From assembly GCA_964017125.1 (NCBI GenBank), contig OZ024903.1, forward strand, positions 86,254,747-86,318,746: DNA of 64,000 bases, read 5' to 3'. The notes beneath the pieces are model-generated. The model was not told where the DNA came from. It ran no database searches and saw only the letters and a list, made by a program, of their open reading frames with translations. This document shows positions 62,250 to 64,000 of the stretch, piece by piece; within the stretch, counting starts at the first letter, position 1, and each line of letters begins with the position of its first letter. The DNA is from Flabesymbios commensalis (lineage: Eukaryota > Annelida > Polychaeta > Terebellida > Flabelligeridae). A program made the position numbers and the translations under genes.

Positions 62250-62320
62250 ATCCAACATTGGCTAAATGCCGGGCCAACGTGACAGACCTTGGCCCGGCAT
62301 TGAGCCAGTGTTGGGTTTAC
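62250..62320. mobile_element. Short palindromic MITE
   Basis: CCAACATTGGCTAAATGCCG is mirrored by CGGCATTGAGCCAGTGTTGG around GCCAACGTGACAGACCTTGG; near-perfect hairpin of about 70 bp. Confidence 0.65.
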
Positions 62321-62385
62321 GTCTCTATTCTCTCCAGCTCTGGCTGGATGACATACACTGCCTGCACTGCCTCATCTTCAGTCAG

Positions 62386-62569
62386 TATTGTGGGGAGCCT
62401 CCGTGACCGAGAGGTAGCGTGCTCGGCCTCAGACCGCCAGGGCTCGAATTTCGAATCCTGTGTCTGGAGGACAGTGTCATCTCAATCATCCCACCATCCT
62501 CAGGAGTTTCTTCTGGCCCAGTTTAGCCTATATGTGCACAAAGGTGGCCTAAAGCCCGATTCATTTCAT
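62386..62569 (+). mobile_element. SINE copy, second head and body only
   Basis: TATTGTGGGGAGCCTCCGTG, GACCGAGAGGTAGCGTGCTC, GGGCTCGAATTTCGAATCC and the end CCCGATTCATTTCAT. A likely imperfect target duplication: CTTCAGTCAG before it, CTTTAGCAG after it. Closest in sequence to the 27.6 kb copy, but without the first head. Confidence 0.8.
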
Positions 62570-62644
62570 CTTTAGCAGGTTACACCTCTGAACCTCTTAA
62601 ACCTCGACAGATAGGCCTACAGAAAATACGATGTTACTTTAATT

Positions 62645-62714
62645 TTGGGCCAGCATCGTATACGATGGACGAACATTAAAACAACATTGGTTCAAATCAT
62701 CGTGTTTGCTGGGC
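62645..62714. mobile_element. Short palindromic MITE
   Basis: TTGGGCCAGCATCGTATACG to ATCGTGTTTGCTGGGC; related to 7354-7441, less symmetric. Confidence 0.5.
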
Positions 62715-62717
62715 GAT

Positions 62718-63340
62718 AGGCCTACACATTCCATATTGCTTTGGTAGTTTCACTTCAAATCCTAATAAAAAAAGGATGTAGGCCTGATAATTTTAAACTG
62801 AACCTTCACACAAAAAACACTATTTTCACTGGCAATTATCATATCATAGATTTCATAAATCGAAACTGTGATTTTGTTACATCTTGGACCACGACCAAAA
62901 ATAAATTACGGCCATTCTATCTTCGTGGTTGCTGCACCATGTATGTGGATTGTGAAACAATTAAAAAAAAACCACACCTTTTCAGATTACCACCTCAATC
63001 TGATCCTTCACAGATCGTCACATAACAAACTCTATTTGTGACAACGGACCAATTATGGCCCCCGAAGCGCCATTGATTGAGTCTGAATCTAATTAAGAGA
63101 TTGTCTCAACTGGTTCTATAGAAGTTACTGTAGCCTGGATGCTTTCTTATATCCTAAAACCCCCGTGTGTTTAAGCGCATTAGTAAGTGCCTAATTTTAT
63201 TTTCTTATGGTTAAAATAGTTGTATGCTAAAATATTTTAACAAATAAATAAAAGTTAAAATTCATTGACTTTTGATGCACCAGGGAAAGGTTGAATTTGT
63301 AACAACCATGATTAAACTAGGTGTTGATTTCCCCAGCGGT
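62718..63340. other. Intergenic
   Basis: A 94-codon plus-strand frame (62741-63025) lacks recognisable motifs; not called a gene. Confidence 0.4.
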
Positions 63341-63343
63341 GAA

Positions 63344-63537
63344 CCCTTACAGCGCGGGGATCGACTTTAGTCGTCAGAATCTGAAAGAGTAAAAATAATT
63401 TAGAATAACTGTAGACCCATAACATAGGTATTTAAATGAATCAGAATAAGGTAACTGAGACTGTTATGCTGATTTCGTATCGGAAAAACCCTTTAGTCTC
63501 CATGGTTTGAACACAGATAATTCAGCGCTGTAAAGGG
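63344..63537. mobile_element. PiggyBac-like MITE, copy 4
   Basis: CCCTTACAGCGCGGGGATCG at the left, CAGCGCTGTAAAGGG at the right, followed by TTAA; TGAA precedes it. 194 bp; the best-preserved TIRs of the family. Confidence 0.7.
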
Positions 63538-63541
63538 TTAA

Positions 63542-64000
63542 TATTGTAGAATGAATGTTGGCACGCCGACGACGCTGATTCTGTGCAGGGTGGAACTCTC
63601 AATATATTATTCCATCATTACATGATTTTTATAATAATGCAAACTGTACGACGAATAACTCATGGCCTCAGACGTCTTGACTCGGTTTTCAATCCTTCCG
63701 GTGGAGGATGACAGTGTTGTTCAACTGTTGTCGACTTACCTTTTTCTGAAGTTTTATTTGTCCATCTAAAAATACGCTACAAATTATTTGATTCTTCGAA
63801 AGTGTAGCATCACACCCAATGATATAAGGCTATAGCAAAAAAAAAAAATAATAATTTCACTAATGAAATATATAAATATAACAGAAGGTACTTGATGCGA
63901 TAACTCAGCCGTCCATGACGAGCTCTCCAGCTCCACCAGTACTAGCTTCGTCTAGTGACGTCAGAGTGATCAAGAATCGAAACCTGTCGTAAGCAGGCAT
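63542..64000. other. Intergenic to window end
   Basis: An A run at 63836-63848; otherwise no gene or repeat recognised. Confidence 0.5.

Overview
The window looks like gene-poor, AT-rich nuclear DNA of an animal, most likely a marine invertebrate. The evidence is one intact animal-type glycosyltransferase gene, several non-LTR retrotransposon (LINE) relics, tRNA-derived SINEs, many short inverted-repeat DNA elements and long satellite tracts. The word TAGGCCTA and its variants recur throughout; I associate this with echinoderm and related deuterostome genomes, but that is an impression and not proof of the taxon.

Layout. 1-4.7 kb is a decayed DNA transposon with about 65-bp terminal inverted repeats (TIRs). 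Its protein carries motifs I link to Academ-type transposases with an XPG/FEN-like nuclease. A 443-bp solo-LTR-like fossil sits inside it, and a second 443-bp copy lies at 5.2 kb. 6-13 kb holds a LINE scrap and several non-autonomous TIR elements at 7.7, 8.9, 10-11.7 and 12.5 kb. 14.9-17.6 kb is a rearranged LINE. 20.9-27.5 kb holds two copies of a large element with a terminal hairpin, an internal array of about 140-160-bp repeats and a unique tail; this architecture resembles Helentron-derived (HINE/pearl-like) elements. Directly after it is a full-length two-headed tRNA-type SINE with a perfect 14-bp target duplication. 30.2-31.4 kb is a degenerate tandem repeat containing a 34-bp perfect echo of the fucosyltransferase gene. 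32.0-32.9 kb is a TIR element rich in one 12-bp palindrome.

The only convincing host gene is an alpha-1,3-fucosyltransferase (GT10) on the minus strand at 33.6-34.9 kb. It is a single long coding exon with a probable splice acceptor just upstream of the start codon. Beyond it come a compound tetranucleotide microsatellite (35.9-36.3 kb), a LINE reverse-transcriptase relic (36.7-37.7 kb, minus strand), a second Academ-like relic (39.3-39.9 kb), more SINEs, a 44-bp minisatellite of about 90 units (49.0-53.1 kb), a TTAA-flanked piggyBac-like MITE family (54.0, 57.0, 59.8, 63.3 kb) and another microsatellite (60.9 kb).

There is no operon or pathway here. The relationships are between mobile elements: LTR into transposon, SINE into or next to other repeats, and a microsatellite joined to a SINE head. 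Most short open frames in the window are chance or repeat-derived and are not annotated as genes. All family assignments were made by eye from motifs; no database search was possible.
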